Assembly: GCF_902497555.1 (NCBI RefSeq)
Contig: NZ_CABVGP010000003.1
Location: 372,001-436,000 of the forward strand
DNA length: 64,000 nucleotides
Source of the DNA: Amycolatopsis camponoti
Lineage (GTDB): Bacteria; Actinomycetota; Actinomycetes; Mycobacteriales; Pseudonocardiaceae
Reading direction: 5' to 3'
Of this stretch, positions 1 through 7,915 are shown piece by piece (the first letter of the stretch is position 1; each line of letters starts with the position of its first letter). Position numbers and translations under genes: made by a program. The notes under the pieces were generated by a model. The model was not told the DNA's origin. It was given only the letters and a program-made list of their open reading frames with translations, and ran no database searches.

Positions 1-238
1 GGGCATGGCGGTCCACCTGGAACGCGAGCAGAGCGCGCTGGCGTCGTCCGGGCTGACCGAAGACGACTGGATGGACCACCAGGGCCCCGCGGTGGCGGCG
101 ATGGCGGCCGGGCACCCGACGTTCGCGAAGATGCTCGCCGAGCTGACCGAAACCGGCTACGACCTGGTGCTCGACGACATCTTCGAGTCGGGCATGCGGG
201 CGCTGCTGGACGGCCTCGCGCTGCGGTTCGGACGTTAG
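1..238 (+). CDS. TetR-family regulator, C-terminal part (cut by left edge)
   Basis: The reading frame is open to the left edge, so only the last roughly 78 residues are seen. They are helical and end in a stretch (FESGMRALLDGLALRFG) that resembles the tail of the tetracycline-repressor C-terminal domain, which forms the dimer and ligand pocket. The DNA-binding part lies outside the window. The stop overlaps the end of the convergent marP gene by 4 bp. The family call rests only on the tail, and no target can be inferred. Confidence 0.6.
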   Translation, partial: GMAVHLEREQSALASSGLTEDDWMDHQGPAVAAMAAGHPTFAKMLAELTETGYDLVLDDIFESGMRALLDGLALRFGR

Positions 239-1419
239 GCGGCGCAGGAGCCGGTGGACGCGTTCGTCGACTGCGACGGCGCCGCGTCGACCTCGGCCCG
301 CACCTGTTCGGCCGTGAGCGTGAAGCCCGTCTCCGGATCCTCGACGGCCGCGCCGAACACGACGCCGATGACCTTGCCGTCCGGGGTCACCATCGGGCCG
401 CCGGAGTTGCCGCTGCGGATCTCCGCGCGGACGGTGAAGACGTCCCGCTGCACGGTGTTGGCGTCGTAGATGTCCGGGCCGCGCAGGTTGATCCGGCCTC
501 GCACGCGGGCCGGCGTCGCCCGGTACGGGCCGTCGAGCGGGTACCCGAGCACGATCGCGCTGTCGCCGGCGGTGGCCGTCTCCGGCGCGAACTGCAGCGG
601 CTCGGCGCGCAGCCGCGGCACGGCGAGCACCGCGATGTCGACCTCCGGGTCGAAGTAGACGACCCGCGCCGGGTAGTCGCCCTGCGTCGTCTCGATGCCG
701 ACGGTGTCCGTGCCCGCCACGACGTGCGCGTTCGTCATCACCCGCTGCGGCGCGATCACGAACCCGCTGCCCTCCAGCGACCGCGAGCACGAGCTGGCGC
801 TGCCGCGGATCTTGACGACACTGCCGTGCAGCGCCTGGACGGTCCCGCTGCTCTGCAGGGCCGGGTCCGGCGGCGAGGTGTCGGCCGTCGGGGCCTTCTG
901 GAACGGGTCCATGACGGACGGGAAGCCGGACGCGTCGAGCAGCTTGCGCAGCTGGCTCGGAAAGCCCTGGGCGGCCTCCGGCATGGCCTCGTTGACCTTG
1001 CCGAGCACCACCGAGCCGTTGATCGCCTTGGCCAGCCCGGGCAAGCCGGAGACCGTGGTCAGCGGCGTCGCGATCAGCCAGGCGACCACGAAGACGACCG
1101 CGGCCTGCACGATGGCGCCGAGCGTCTTGTCGACCCCGGACAGCTTGTCCGGGTTGATCTTCTGACGCAGGCGTCGCCCCACGTAGACACCGATGGCCTC
1201 GCCGAAGGCGACCAGGAACACGACGGTCGCGACGGCGAAAGCGACCTTCCACACCGGGTCGTCGAAGAACGAGACGACGACCGGCGCGAGCTTGATCCCG
1301 GCGAGCGCGCCGAGCACGACGCCGACGAGCGACGGCAGCGCGACGATCACACCCTGGTACGCACCGGACACCGCCGCCAGCACGGCCAGCAGCAGCACCA
1401 GCACATCGACCCAGTTCAC
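235..1419 (-). CDS. marP: MarP-like membrane serine protease (CvpA domain plus trypsin-like domain)
   Basis: 394 aa. The first ~130 residues hold about four membrane segments of the CvpA/colicin V production type. After a linker comes a trypsin-fold protease with the catalytic His in TNAHVVAG, the Asp in DPEVDIAVL and the Ser in RSGNSGGP. Two cysteines flank the protease start, as in M. tuberculosis MarP (Rv3671c), a periplasmic protease needed for acid resistance. It is the last gene of a leftward operon nth-tlpA-nudix-marP and starts with GTG 4 nt after the NUDIX stop. Orthology is supported by domain order and by gene order. The substrate is inferred from the family only; in mycobacteria it includes the peptidoglycan hydrolase RipA. 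Confidence 0.9.
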   Translation of the reverse strand: MNWVDVLVLLLAVLAAVSGAYQGVIVALPSLVGVVLGALAGIKLAPVVVSFFDDPVWKVAFAVATVVFLVAFGEAIGVYVGRRLRQKINPDKLSGVDKTLGAIVQAAVVFVVAWLIATPLTTVSGLPGLAKAINGSVVLGKVNEAMPEAAQGFPSQLRKLLDASGFPSVMDPFQKAPTADTSPPDPALQSSGTVQALHGSVVKIRGSASSCSRSLEGSGFVIAPQRVMTNAHVVAGTDTVGIETTQGDYPARVVYFDPEVDIAVLAVPRLRAEPLQFAPETATAGDSAIVLGYPLDGPYRATPARVRGRINLRGPDIYDANTVQRDVFTVRAEIRSGNSGGPMVTPDGKVIGVVFGAAVEDPETGFTLTAEQVRAEVDAAPSQSTNASTGSCAA

Positions 1420-1423
1420 CGCG

Positions 1424-2122
1424 TCACTCCCCGCTTGTCAGGCGCGCCTGGAAGGCCGCCAGCGCCTCGTCGAGGTCCCGGACGTCGTCCGAGTCCCATT
1501 CGCGCTCCCAGCCTCCCAGGCCGAGGAGGACGGACAGCAACCCGGCGGTGAAGCCCCAGACGAACAGGCCGCCGACCTCGAAGGCCGGGCCCTTCCACGG
1601 CATGCCGGCCTTCTTGATCGTGAACCGGTTGGCCGGGTCGACCAGGTCCGCGATGGCGACGCGGGCGACGGACGCCGTCTCGCCAGGGTCGACCGCGTGC
1701 ACCGGCGACGGCTCGGCCCAGTGCGCCAGCACCGGCGTCACGGCGAAGCCGGACACCGGGACGAACAGCTCCGGCAGCACCGCGACCGGCCGGACGCCGG
1801 ACGGGACGACACCGGTCTCTTCTTCGGCCTCGCGCAGGGCGGTGCCGACCGGGCCGTCGTCGCCGTCCTCGGCGCCGCCGCCGGGGAACGCGACCTGCCC
1901 GGCGTGCGAGCCCAGCGTGTCGGCCCGGCGCTGCAGCAGGACGTCGGGTTCGCCGTCGGCTTCGCGCTCGCCGAAGAGGATGAGCACCGCGGCGGGGCGC
2001 GTGTAGGCGTCTTCGGGTGGGGTGAACCGGGTGAACGTCTTCGCGTCGACGTCGGCGCTGACCTTGACCAGCGGGCGGAGCCACTCGGGCACGGACTCCG
2101 GCTCGACCAGTGGTCCGATCAC
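1424..2122 (-). CDS. NUDIX hydrolase, CoA pyrophosphatase type
   Basis: 232 aa. The NUDIX box is visible as GGGAEDGD followed by ALREAEEETGV, with the REXXEE core that binds Mg2+. The upstream LLQRRADTLGSHAGQVAFPGG stretch is typical of the NudL/CoAse subgroup, which cleaves CoA to 3',5'-ADP and phosphopantetheine. The GTG start overlaps the thioredoxin stop in a GTGA, so translation is probably coupled. It is the counterpart of Rv3672c. The substrate is inferred from the subgroup pattern. Confidence 0.85.
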   Translation of the reverse strand: MIGPLVEPESVPEWLRPLVKVSADVDAKTFTRFTPPEDAYTRPAAVLILFGEREADGEPDVLLQRRADTLGSHAGQVAFPGGGAEDGDDGPVGTALREAEEETGVVPSGVRPVAVLPELFVPVSGFAVTPVLAHWAEPSPVHAVDPGETASVARVAIADLVDPANRFTIKKAGMPWKGPAFEVGGLFVWGFTAGLLSVLLGLGGWEREWDSDDVRDLDEALAAFQARLTSGE

Positions 2123-2718
2123 GATGCCCCCTCGACTGCCGCGCGCACCTGGTCAGTGTTCCCGAAGGTGCGTGGATTCGCGATGAACCGCACCTCGCCC
2201 GCGGCGGTGACCAGGTAGGACGCCGGGAGCGACGAAGGCACTTTCAGCGCGGTCCGGACGGGCCCGCCCGGACCGTCGCCGTCGAACACCGACGGTAGGT
2301 GCACGCCCAGCTTGGCCAGCAGGTTCAAGCCGTCCTCCGCCGGGCTCTGGACCTGGACGCCGAGCACGCGCACGGCACCCGGCTGCTTCGCGTACTCCTG
2401 GAGCACGGGCAGCTCGGTCCGGCACGGCTCGCACCACGACGCCCACACGTTGACCAGCACCGGAGCACCGGCGAGGGCCTTGCCGACGTCGACGCTCGCG
2501 CCGTCGCCGAGGCAGTCCGCCTTGACGCCGTCGAGTTGCTCGACCGGCCGCGCGGGCCCGGCCGCGGGACACGGCTGGAGCGCCGCCGCGGACCGGGCCG
2601 GAGCCAGACTCGCGGACGGCTTCGCGGCGCTGTCGTCACCCCCGCGGGGCAGCAGCGCGACGATGAGCGCCACCGCCAGCACGGCGGCGGCCAGCGCCCA
2701 TTTGGTGACGGTCGTCAC
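2119..2718 (-). CDS. TlpA/ResA-like membrane-anchored thioredoxin
   Basis: 199 aa. An N-terminal membrane anchor ([19 protein letters not shown]) is followed by a Ser/Ala/Pro-rich linker and a thioredoxin fold with the redox motif WASWCEPC. It should act outside the membrane in reducing or oxidising extracytoplasmic disulfides. The open frame extends 224 codons upstream, but that part is antisense-like shadow over nth. The GTG at 2718 overlaps the nth stop in a GTGA and leads directly into the membrane anchor, so I chose it. Two further cysteines lie between the anchor and the active site. It is the counterpart of Rv3673c. Confidence 0.88.
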   Translation of the reverse strand: MTTVTKWALAAAVLAVALIVALLPRGGDDSAAKPSASLAPARSAAALQPCPAAGPARPVEQLDGVKADCLGDGASVDVGKALAGAPVLVNVWASWCEPCRTELPVLQEYAKQPGAVRVLGVQVQSPAEDGLNLLAKLGVHLPSVFDGDGPGGPVRTALKVPSSLPASYLVTAAGEVRFIANPRTFGNTDQVRAAVEGAS

Positions 2719-3476
2719 CGGGGCGCCGCCATGGCCAGGATGTGGTCCTTTTCGACGCCCTTGACCAGCTTGGCGGCTTCCTCGAACCCGATCGGGCCGG
2801 TGCCGTACGACGGGCAGTCCTTGGCCAGCGGGCACGCGCCGCAGGCGGGCTTCTTGGCGTGGCAGACGCGCCGGCCGTGGAAGATCACCCGGTGCGAGAG
2901 CATCGTCCACTCCTTGCGGGGGATCAGCTCGCCGACCGCGTGCTCGACCTTGACCGGGTCCTCCTCCGCCGTCCAGCCCCAGCGCCGGACCAGCCGGCCG
3001 AAGTGGGTGTCGACGGTGATGCCCGGGACGTCGAAGGCGTTCCCGAGCACGACGTTGGCAGTCTTGCGGCCGACGCCGGGCAGCGTGACGAGGTCGTCGA
3101 GCTTCGCCGGGACCTCGCCGTCGAAGCGCTCGACCAGCGCCGCGCCGAGCCCCATCACGGAGTTCGCCTTGGCCCGGTAGAAGCCGGTGCTCCGGAGGTA
3201 TTCCTCCAGTTCGGTGCGGTCGGCGCCCGCGTAGTCGGCGGCGGTCCGGTAGCGCTTGAACAGCGCGGGCGTGACCAGGTTCACCCGGACGTCGGTGGTC
3301 TGCGCGGACAGCACGACCGCGACCAGCAGTTCCAGTGGAGTGGTGAAGTCGAGCTCGCAGTGGGCGTCGGGATACACGTCGTCGAGGCAACGCTTCATCC
3401 GCCTGGCGCGTCTCACCAGAGCTAACCGGCTTTCACCAGCGCCCTCTTGGGGGGCGTTCGTGGTGGCAGGTGGCAC
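2715..3476 (-). CDS. nth: Endonuclease III (DNA glycosylase/AP lyase)
   Basis: 253 aa. It removes oxidised pyrimidines and nicks at abasic sites. The helix-hairpin-helix is at [14 protein letters not shown] with the following catalytic Asp (VDTHFGRL), and four C-terminal cysteines (C-X6-C-X2-C-X5-C) bind the 4Fe-4S cluster. It is the first gene of the operon running left to marP. A TAGGCT hexamer (3483-3488) ends 6 nt before the GTG start, so the mRNA is probably leaderless. It matches Rv3674c in family and position. Confidence 0.95.
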   Translation of the reverse strand: MPPATTNAPQEGAGESRLALVRRARRMKRCLDDVYPDAHCELDFTTPLELLVAVVLSAQTTDVRVNLVTPALFKRYRTAADYAGADRTELEEYLRSTGFYRAKANSVMGLGAALVERFDGEVPAKLDDLVTLPGVGRKTANVVLGNAFDVPGITVDTHFGRLVRRWGWTAEEDPVKVEHAVGELIPRKEWTMLSHRVIFHGRRVCHAKKPACGACPLAKDCPSYGTGPIGFEEAAKLVKGVEKDHILAMAAPR

Positions 3477-3625
3477 CCCGATAGCCTACGGGCGCCGTCG
3501 GACGAGCCGGTCAGTGCACCGGTGGACGACCGACACGCCAGAGCACCACCTCGGCGCAGTTTCCCGGCCGCCATGAGCGAGGATCTGGAGTAGATGCTTC
3601 CCACTGAAACTTTTGGGGTCCGGTC

Positions 3626-3877
3626 ATGACTGTCTGGTTCGTCATCCTGGTCCCCCTGGTGATCATGTTCTTCGCGCTCTTCATGGAGCGCGTGGAAAGC
3701 AGGCTCAAGCACGTCGCGGTGCAGGAGAACGAGGTCGAAGAGTTCCTCGAGCAAGCGCAGCCCAACGAAGTCAGGGCGCTCTACGGGCACGGCATCGGCC
3801 GCGCGCTGGAGCTGTTCCGGCTGCGTAGGCTGGGCGGACGGGCAGCCAGGCTTCGCGCGCGACGCGTGCGGAGTTAG
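3626..3877 (+). CDS. Small membrane-anchored protein of unknown function
   Basis: 83 aa. One N-terminal membrane helix (VWFVILVPLVIMFFALFM) is followed by an acidic helical part and a basic tail. A GGGG ribosome-binding stretch lies about 7 nt before the ATG. Its place between nth and crp corresponds to Rv3675, also a small membrane protein, and I see no enzymatic motif. The 149 bp upstream separates it from the divergent nth promoter. Confidence 0.65.
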   Translation: MTVWFVILVPLVIMFFALFMERVESRLKHVAVQENEVEEFLEQAQPNEVRALYGHGIGRALELFRLRRLGGRAARLRARRVRS

Positions 3878-4026
3878 GCTCCACGTTCGAACGAGATCAT
3901 CTGGCGGGCGCGCGCGTCCGACAGGCGATCTCGCGAGTACGCCCTAGACTGACGCGCAAGTGATCGGCGTCACGCTCTTCCAGCCAAGGGAGGGCGTGAA
4001 CGTTTCTCGACGAGGAGGCACCCGAG

Positions 4027-4701
4027 GTGGACGAAACCCTGGCCCGTGCGGGCATTTTCCAGGGTGTGGAGCCGGCAGCGGCGGAGGCGCTGGCCCAGAC
4101 CTTGGAATCCGTGGAGTTCCCCCGCGGCCATGTCATCTTCAACGAGGGTGAACCCGGCGACAAGCTGTACATCATCCAGTCCGGCAAGGTGAAGATCGGC
4201 CGCAAGTCGCCGGACGGCCGCGAGAACCTGCTGGGCATCTTCGGCCCGTCCGACATGTTCGGCGAGCTGTCCATCTTCGACCCCGGCCCCCGGACGTCGA
4301 GCGCGACCACGGTCACCGAGGTCCGCGCGGTCACCATGGACCGCCCGGCCCTGCGGCAGTGGATCTCGACCCGCCCGGAGATCGCCGAGCAGCTGCTGCG
4401 CGTGGTCGCGCGCCGCCTGCGCCGGACGAACAACATGGTCGCGGAGCTGATCTTCACCGACGTCCCCGGTCGCGTGGCGCGGGCGCTGCTGCAGCTCGCC
4501 CAGCGGTTCGGCAGCCAGGAGGCGGGCCTGCTGCGGGTCACGCACGACCTGACGCAGGAAGAGATCGCCCAGTACGTCGGCGCGTCGCGCGAGACCGTCA
4601 ACAAGGCGCTCGCCGACTTCGCCCACCGCGGCTGGCTGCGGCTCGAGGGCAAGAGCGTGCTGATCCTGGACCCGGAGCGGCTCGCCCGCCGGGCCCGCTG
4701 A
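4027..4701 (+). CDS. crp: CRP/FNR-family global regulator, cAMP receptor type
   Basis: 224 aa. Residues ~15-125 form the cyclic-nucleotide-binding barrel with phosphate-cassette residues GELS and PRTSSAT. A dimerisation helix follows, then a winged helix-turn-helix with recognition helix [19 protein letters not shown]. It corresponds to M. tuberculosis Crp (Rv3676) and Corynebacterium GlxR. The GTG start follows a GAGGAGG site at about 8 nt spacing. A strong terminator closes the gene at 4717-4748. Confidence 0.93.
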   Translation: MDETLARAGIFQGVEPAAAEALAQTLESVEFPRGHVIFNEGEPGDKLYIIQSGKVKIGRKSPDGRENLLGIFGPSDMFGELSIFDPGPRTSSATTVTEVRAVTMDRPALRQWISTRPEIAEQLLRVVARRLRRTNNMVAELIFTDVPGRVARALLQLAQRFGSQEAGLLRVTHDLTQEEIAQYVGASRETVNKALADFAHRGWLRLEGKSVLILDPERLARRAR

Positions 4702-4716
4702 GTTCTTCTCACGTCG

Positions 4717-4748
4717 AAGGCCCCTCACTCTTCCGAGCGAGGGGCCTT
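4717..4748 (+). terminator. Rho-independent-type terminator after crp
   Basis: A 10-bp perfect outer stem (AAGGCCCCTC / GAGGGGCCTT) continues after one mismatch into a 3-bp inner stem with a TTCC loop. It starts 15 nt after the crp stop and is followed by TCTTC, so the U-tract is short. Confidence 0.8.
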
Positions 4749-4780
4749 CTTCACGCCGTGTGACAACAGTGTCTGATCAA

Positions 4781-4861
4781 AAACAAAGAGCCGGGCGCCA
4801 CCCCCGACGTGGCGCACCGGCTCTTCGTTTGTCGCGCGGACCATCCCCCGACGATCCGCGC
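4781..4861 (+). ncRNA. Candidate 6C-like small RNA (two stem-loops with matching C-rich loops)
   Basis: Two stems follow each other. Stem 1 spans 4781-4830 with about 21-bp arms and two mismatches; stem 2 spans 4834-4861 with 7-bp GCGCGGA/TCCGCGC arms. Both carry the same loop core CCCCCGACG. Paired C-rich loops are the hallmark of the actinobacterial 6C RNA, a small RNA of about 90 nt that pairs with G-rich mRNA sites. Rfam 6C loops usually have six or more Cs; here there are five. On the minus strand stem 1 is followed by TTTGTTTTTG, so it would also end a leftward transcript. Strand and ends are inferred. Confidence 0.5.
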
Positions 4862-5127
4862 TCCCCGCCCTCCGGGCCAGGCCCCGACCCATATGCCGGA
4901 GGGAGCTGGGTTCTGTGCTGTTGTTCAACCATCACGGCCCATACCCACGAATTCAAGGCCATTCACTCTCAAGGACGCCGTGCCGGCGGTTTTGTTGCAC
5001 GAGTCCACGGAGAATATCCCGAGTGTTACCCGATCGAGACCTCACGTGATCGGCTCCGGTCTCCGGTGACGCACCTGACCGTCAAATAACTGGTACCGAC
5101 GTACCACTCTGCGGCATACTGGTACGC
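4862..5127 (+). promoter_or_regulatory. Intergenic region with operator-like palindrome and leaderless promoter of the MFS gene
   Basis: No gene is supported between the RNA candidate and 5128. A 16-bp palindrome TGGTAC-CGAC-GTACCA (5091-5106) covers the expected -35 region of a promoter whose -10 is CATACT (5115-5120). A third TGGTAC half-site lies at 5120-5125. The GTG at 5128 is 7 nt after the -10. Short reading frames on either strand here lack ribosome sites and normal codon use. Confidence 0.5.
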
Positions 5128-6378
5128 GTGTCCCACTCTGAAGGTCGTACGTCTCTGGCCGACTACCGCAGCGCGCTGACGACCCGCGCCGCCCGGTGGC
5201 CTGCCATCGCGTCCGTGCTCGCCCGCCTGCCGATCGCCATGATCGGCATCTCCGCGCTGCTCTACGTCCAGCGCGAGACCGGGTCCTTCGCCGCCGCCGG
5301 GCTGGTCTCGGCCGGCTCCCTCGTCGGCGTCTCGGTGGGCGCGGTGATCCAGGGCAGGCTGATCGACCGGTTCGGCCCGACGCGGCCGCTGCTCGTCGTG
5401 GCGGTCACCCTGGCGCTGTCGATGACGGCGCTGGTGACCTCGATCGAGTCGCACGCGCCGACCGCGGTGATGGTCGCGCTGGGCGCGGTCACCGGGCTGT
5501 CGGAGCCGATGGTCGGATCGGCGTCCCGCGCGCTGTGGGCCCGGTTGCTCCCTCCGGGCGGCCCGCGCAACGCGGCGTTCTCGTACGAGGCGATCAGCAT
5601 GGAGGTGTTCTTCATCCTCGGTCCCGGCCTGGCCGGGCTGCTGGTACTGGCGCCGTGGGCGGGGACCGGCCTGGTGCTGGGCGTCGCGCTGCAGTTCACC
5701 GGCGCGGTGCTGTTCGCGCTGAGCCCGGCGGTGCGGGCGTGGCGGGCTTCGCCGAGTTCGTCCGGCTCGCTGCTGGGCGCGCTGGCGAGCCCGGGCATGC
5801 GGACCCTGGCGCTGGCCGCGCTCGGCTTCGGCATGGTGATCGGGTTCGTCGAGGTCGCGGTCCCGGCGTCGGCGACCGAGGCGGGCTCTCCGTCGTTCGG
5901 CGGGCTGCTGCTTTCGGCGTGGTCCCTGAGCTCGGTGGCTTTCGGCGTGGCGTACAGCCTGCGCCCGTGGCCCCGCCGGATGGGCCTGCGGTTGCCGGCC
6001 CTGCTCGGCGCGTTCGGGGCGCTGGTGGCGCTGCTCGCGTGGCCCTCGTCGCTGTGGGGCCTGGCGCTGATGATGCTGCTGGCCGGCGCGTTGATCACGC
6101 CCCAGTCGACGGCGCACTCGTCGGCGATCGAGCTGGTGGCGCCGTCGGGGACCGCGGCGGAGGCGTTCGGCTGGGTGCTCACGGCGGTGACGCTGGGGCT
6201 GGCCGCGGGCCAGTCGGTGAGCGGCCACATCGTGGAGCACGCCGGGCCGTCGGCAGCGTTCCTGGCGGCGAGCGTGGCCGGGTTGGTGCTCGCGGTGGTG
6301 GTGTGGCTGCTGCGGGGGACGGTCCGGGCGCCTCGGCAGGCTTCGGCGGTCGCGGAGCTGGTCGGGGCCGGCCGGTAG
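5128..6378 (+). CDS. MFS transporter (12-helix type, drug/metabolite exporter-like)
   Basis: 416 aa and hydrophobic throughout, with about 12 membrane helices. The MFS loop 2-3 motif is degenerate (GRLIDRFGPTRPLLV). A second MFS gene of the window (34725-35927) has a similar opening (LARLPI/M, a variable stretch, AAGLV.AG), so the two are paralogs. The GTG start has no ribosome site and lies 7 nt after a CATACT -10. It stands alone as an insert in an otherwise conserved block. The substrate is unknown. Confidence 0.8.
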   Translation: MSHSEGRTSLADYRSALTTRAARWPAIASVLARLPIAMIGISALLYVQRETGSFAAAGLVSAGSLVGVSVGAVIQGRLIDRFGPTRPLLVVAVTLALSMTALVTSIESHAPTAVMVALGAVTGLSEPMVGSASRALWARLLPPGGPRNAAFSYEAISMEVFFILGPGLAGLLVLAPWAGTGLVLGVALQFTGAVLFALSPAVRAWRASPSSSGSLLGALASPGMRTLALAALGFGMVIGFVEVAVPASATEAGSPSFGGLLLSAWSLSSVAFGVAYSLRPWPRRMGLRLPALLGAFGALVALLAWPSSLWGLALMMLLAGALITPQSTAHSSAIELVAPSGTAAEAFGWVLTAVTLGLAAGQSVSGHIVEHAGPSAAFLAASVAGLVLAVVVWLLRGTVRAPRQASAVAELVGAGR

Positions 6379-6646
6379 GTCGATCCGCGACCGTTGCTGG
6401 TTGGCGGGCCTCCGTTAGTCGGCACCCGCCGGTAGCTCGACCATGGGCGCAACGTCGGCCGATCGAGGGGCCTCTCCTGGTCGGCCCATCCCGCCGAGCA
6501 GCCCCCGCCGGCGGCGGGCCGACCCGCTCCGCCTCGGTCCCGCCGGCGGCCTGCCGCCGTCTGGACGCGCTCGCGTTGTGCGCATCTTCCCTGGTCAGCG
6601 GGCTCTCACGCCGTTTTTGTCGGTGCTCGCCGCTAGCTTGCGGGGC

Positions 6647-7708
6647 ATGGACGTCACCGCGCCTGCCCACCGCCTGTCGGCGGCCGTTTCTGCTGCTTCG
6701 CGGCTGCTGCCCGGCCGCGTCGGGCTGCGGTTGCGGGCGGGTGCGGCCGGGCTGACCGTTGCCGGGAGCGATTCGGATCTCGCCGTCCGGTTCGACTGCC
6801 CGGCCACCACCCACACCGATGGCGCGGTCGCCGTCCCGGCGGCGCCCCTCGCCGAGACGCTGAAGATGCTCGACACCGACCTGGTGCGCCTGGTCGTCGA
6901 AGGCAGCCGCCTGGCGCTGCGGCTCGACAACGCCCGGTTCGCGCTCCCCCTCCTGTCCACCGAGGCCGACCGGCCGGCTCCCGAACCGCCGCAAGTGTCC
7001 GAAGTGGACGGAGGAGCGTTCGCGTCGGCGCTGCGGATCGTCGCGGGCACGGCGTCGAAGGACGACCCGCTGCCGTTGTTCACCGGCGTCCGCGTGCAGG
7101 CGGCCGACCACCTCACGCTGACGGCGTCCGACCGCTACCGGATGGCGGTGGCCCGCCTGCCGCTGCGCACGCCGGGCTCGCTCGACGTTCTGGTCCCGGC
7201 CACCCTGCTGACCGAGGCCGCTCGCCAGGCGAAGGGCGTCGTCGGCCTGCACGCGGGCCCGGGCCGGTTCGGCCTGAGCTGGCAAGGCGGCCTGGTCGGC
7301 ACCGCGGTCCTCGACGCGGGGTTCCTGTCCGAGGACTCGATCCCGTCGGCCGCGGTCGACACCACGGTGACCCTGGACGCGGACGCACTGGCGGCCGCGG
7401 TCCGCCGCGTCGGGGTGTACGCCGAGGACCGCCGCGTCCTGACCCTGGAGGTCGGCGACGCGCAGGTCCGCCTGGCGAGCGCCCGCCAGGACACGGGCGA
7501 GGCGGAGGAGACGCTGAAGGCGGACGTCGGCGGCGGCCGGACGTCCCCGTCGTTCCAGGCGAGGTACCTGCTGGACGCGCTGCAGGCGTTCGCCGGCGAG
7601 CGCGTGGTGCTGTCGATCCAGCCGGGGATGCGGGCGTGCATCCTGCGGGCCGCGGAGCCTGGGGAGGTGGAGCTGACGTACTACCTGATGCCGATGCTGG
7701 CCCGCTAA
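6647..7708 (+). CDS. Second DNA polymerase III beta-clamp-like protein (DnaN paralog)
   Basis: 353 aa. It reads as a divergent DnaN with three clamp-fold repeats. Supporting segments are DPLPLFTGVRVQAADHLTLTASDRYRMAVA in domain 2 (shown as DPLPLFTGVR and LTASDRYRMA) and the C-terminal RYLLDALQAF...VELTYYLMPML, the site where a normal clamp ends in its MPMRL-type motif. There is no dnaA, recF or gyrB nearby, so this is not the replication-origin copy. The ATG at 6647 follows a TAGCTT hexamer by 7 nt and has no ribosome site; the frame upstream of it is GC-rich shadow. It could load at repair polymerases or be a regulator; the function is inferred. Confidence 0.75.
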   Translation: MDVTAPAHRLSAAVSAASRLLPGRVGLRLRAGAAGLTVAGSDSDLAVRFDCPATTHTDGAVAVPAAPLAETLKMLDTDLVRLVVEGSRLALRLDNARFALPLLSTEADRPAPEPPQVSEVDGGAFASALRIVAGTASKDDPLPLFTGVRVQAADHLTLTASDRYRMAVARLPLRTPGSLDVLVPATLLTEAARQAKGVVGLHAGPGRFGLSWQGGLVGTAVLDAGFLSEDSIPSAAVDTTVTLDADALAAAVRRVGVYAEDRRVLTLEVGDAQVRLASARQDTGEAEETLKADVGGGRTSPSFQARYLLDALQAFAGERVVLSIQPGMRACILRAAEPGEVELTYYLMPMLAR

Positions 7709-7915
7709 GGCACGACGGTGCCGAAGCATTTCGACGTCCGGATCATCGGTGCTGTCTCCACCTGCTGGACTCCCGCCAACCCGCCCAGGTCGTCCGCCAA
7801 ATCGATCGTCGGTGGCCAAGGCCTTTGCCGATCTGGCGAAGCGCGGAAGCTGGTCGAGGAGCACGTCCCGGCCACGACCCACCGGACCGGCTTCTGTGTA
7901 CTTCGAGGAGGCATG

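Noticed and set aside
3422..3790. 122-codon open frame on the minus strand before nth
   Set aside because: It overlaps the small membrane protein gene and nth in the wrong frame and has no ribosome site; the leaderless nth promoter lies inside it.
4725..4962. Small minus-strand open frames after crp
   Set aside because: They lie over three stem-loops, have no ribosome site and an odd composition; a structured RNA explains the region better.
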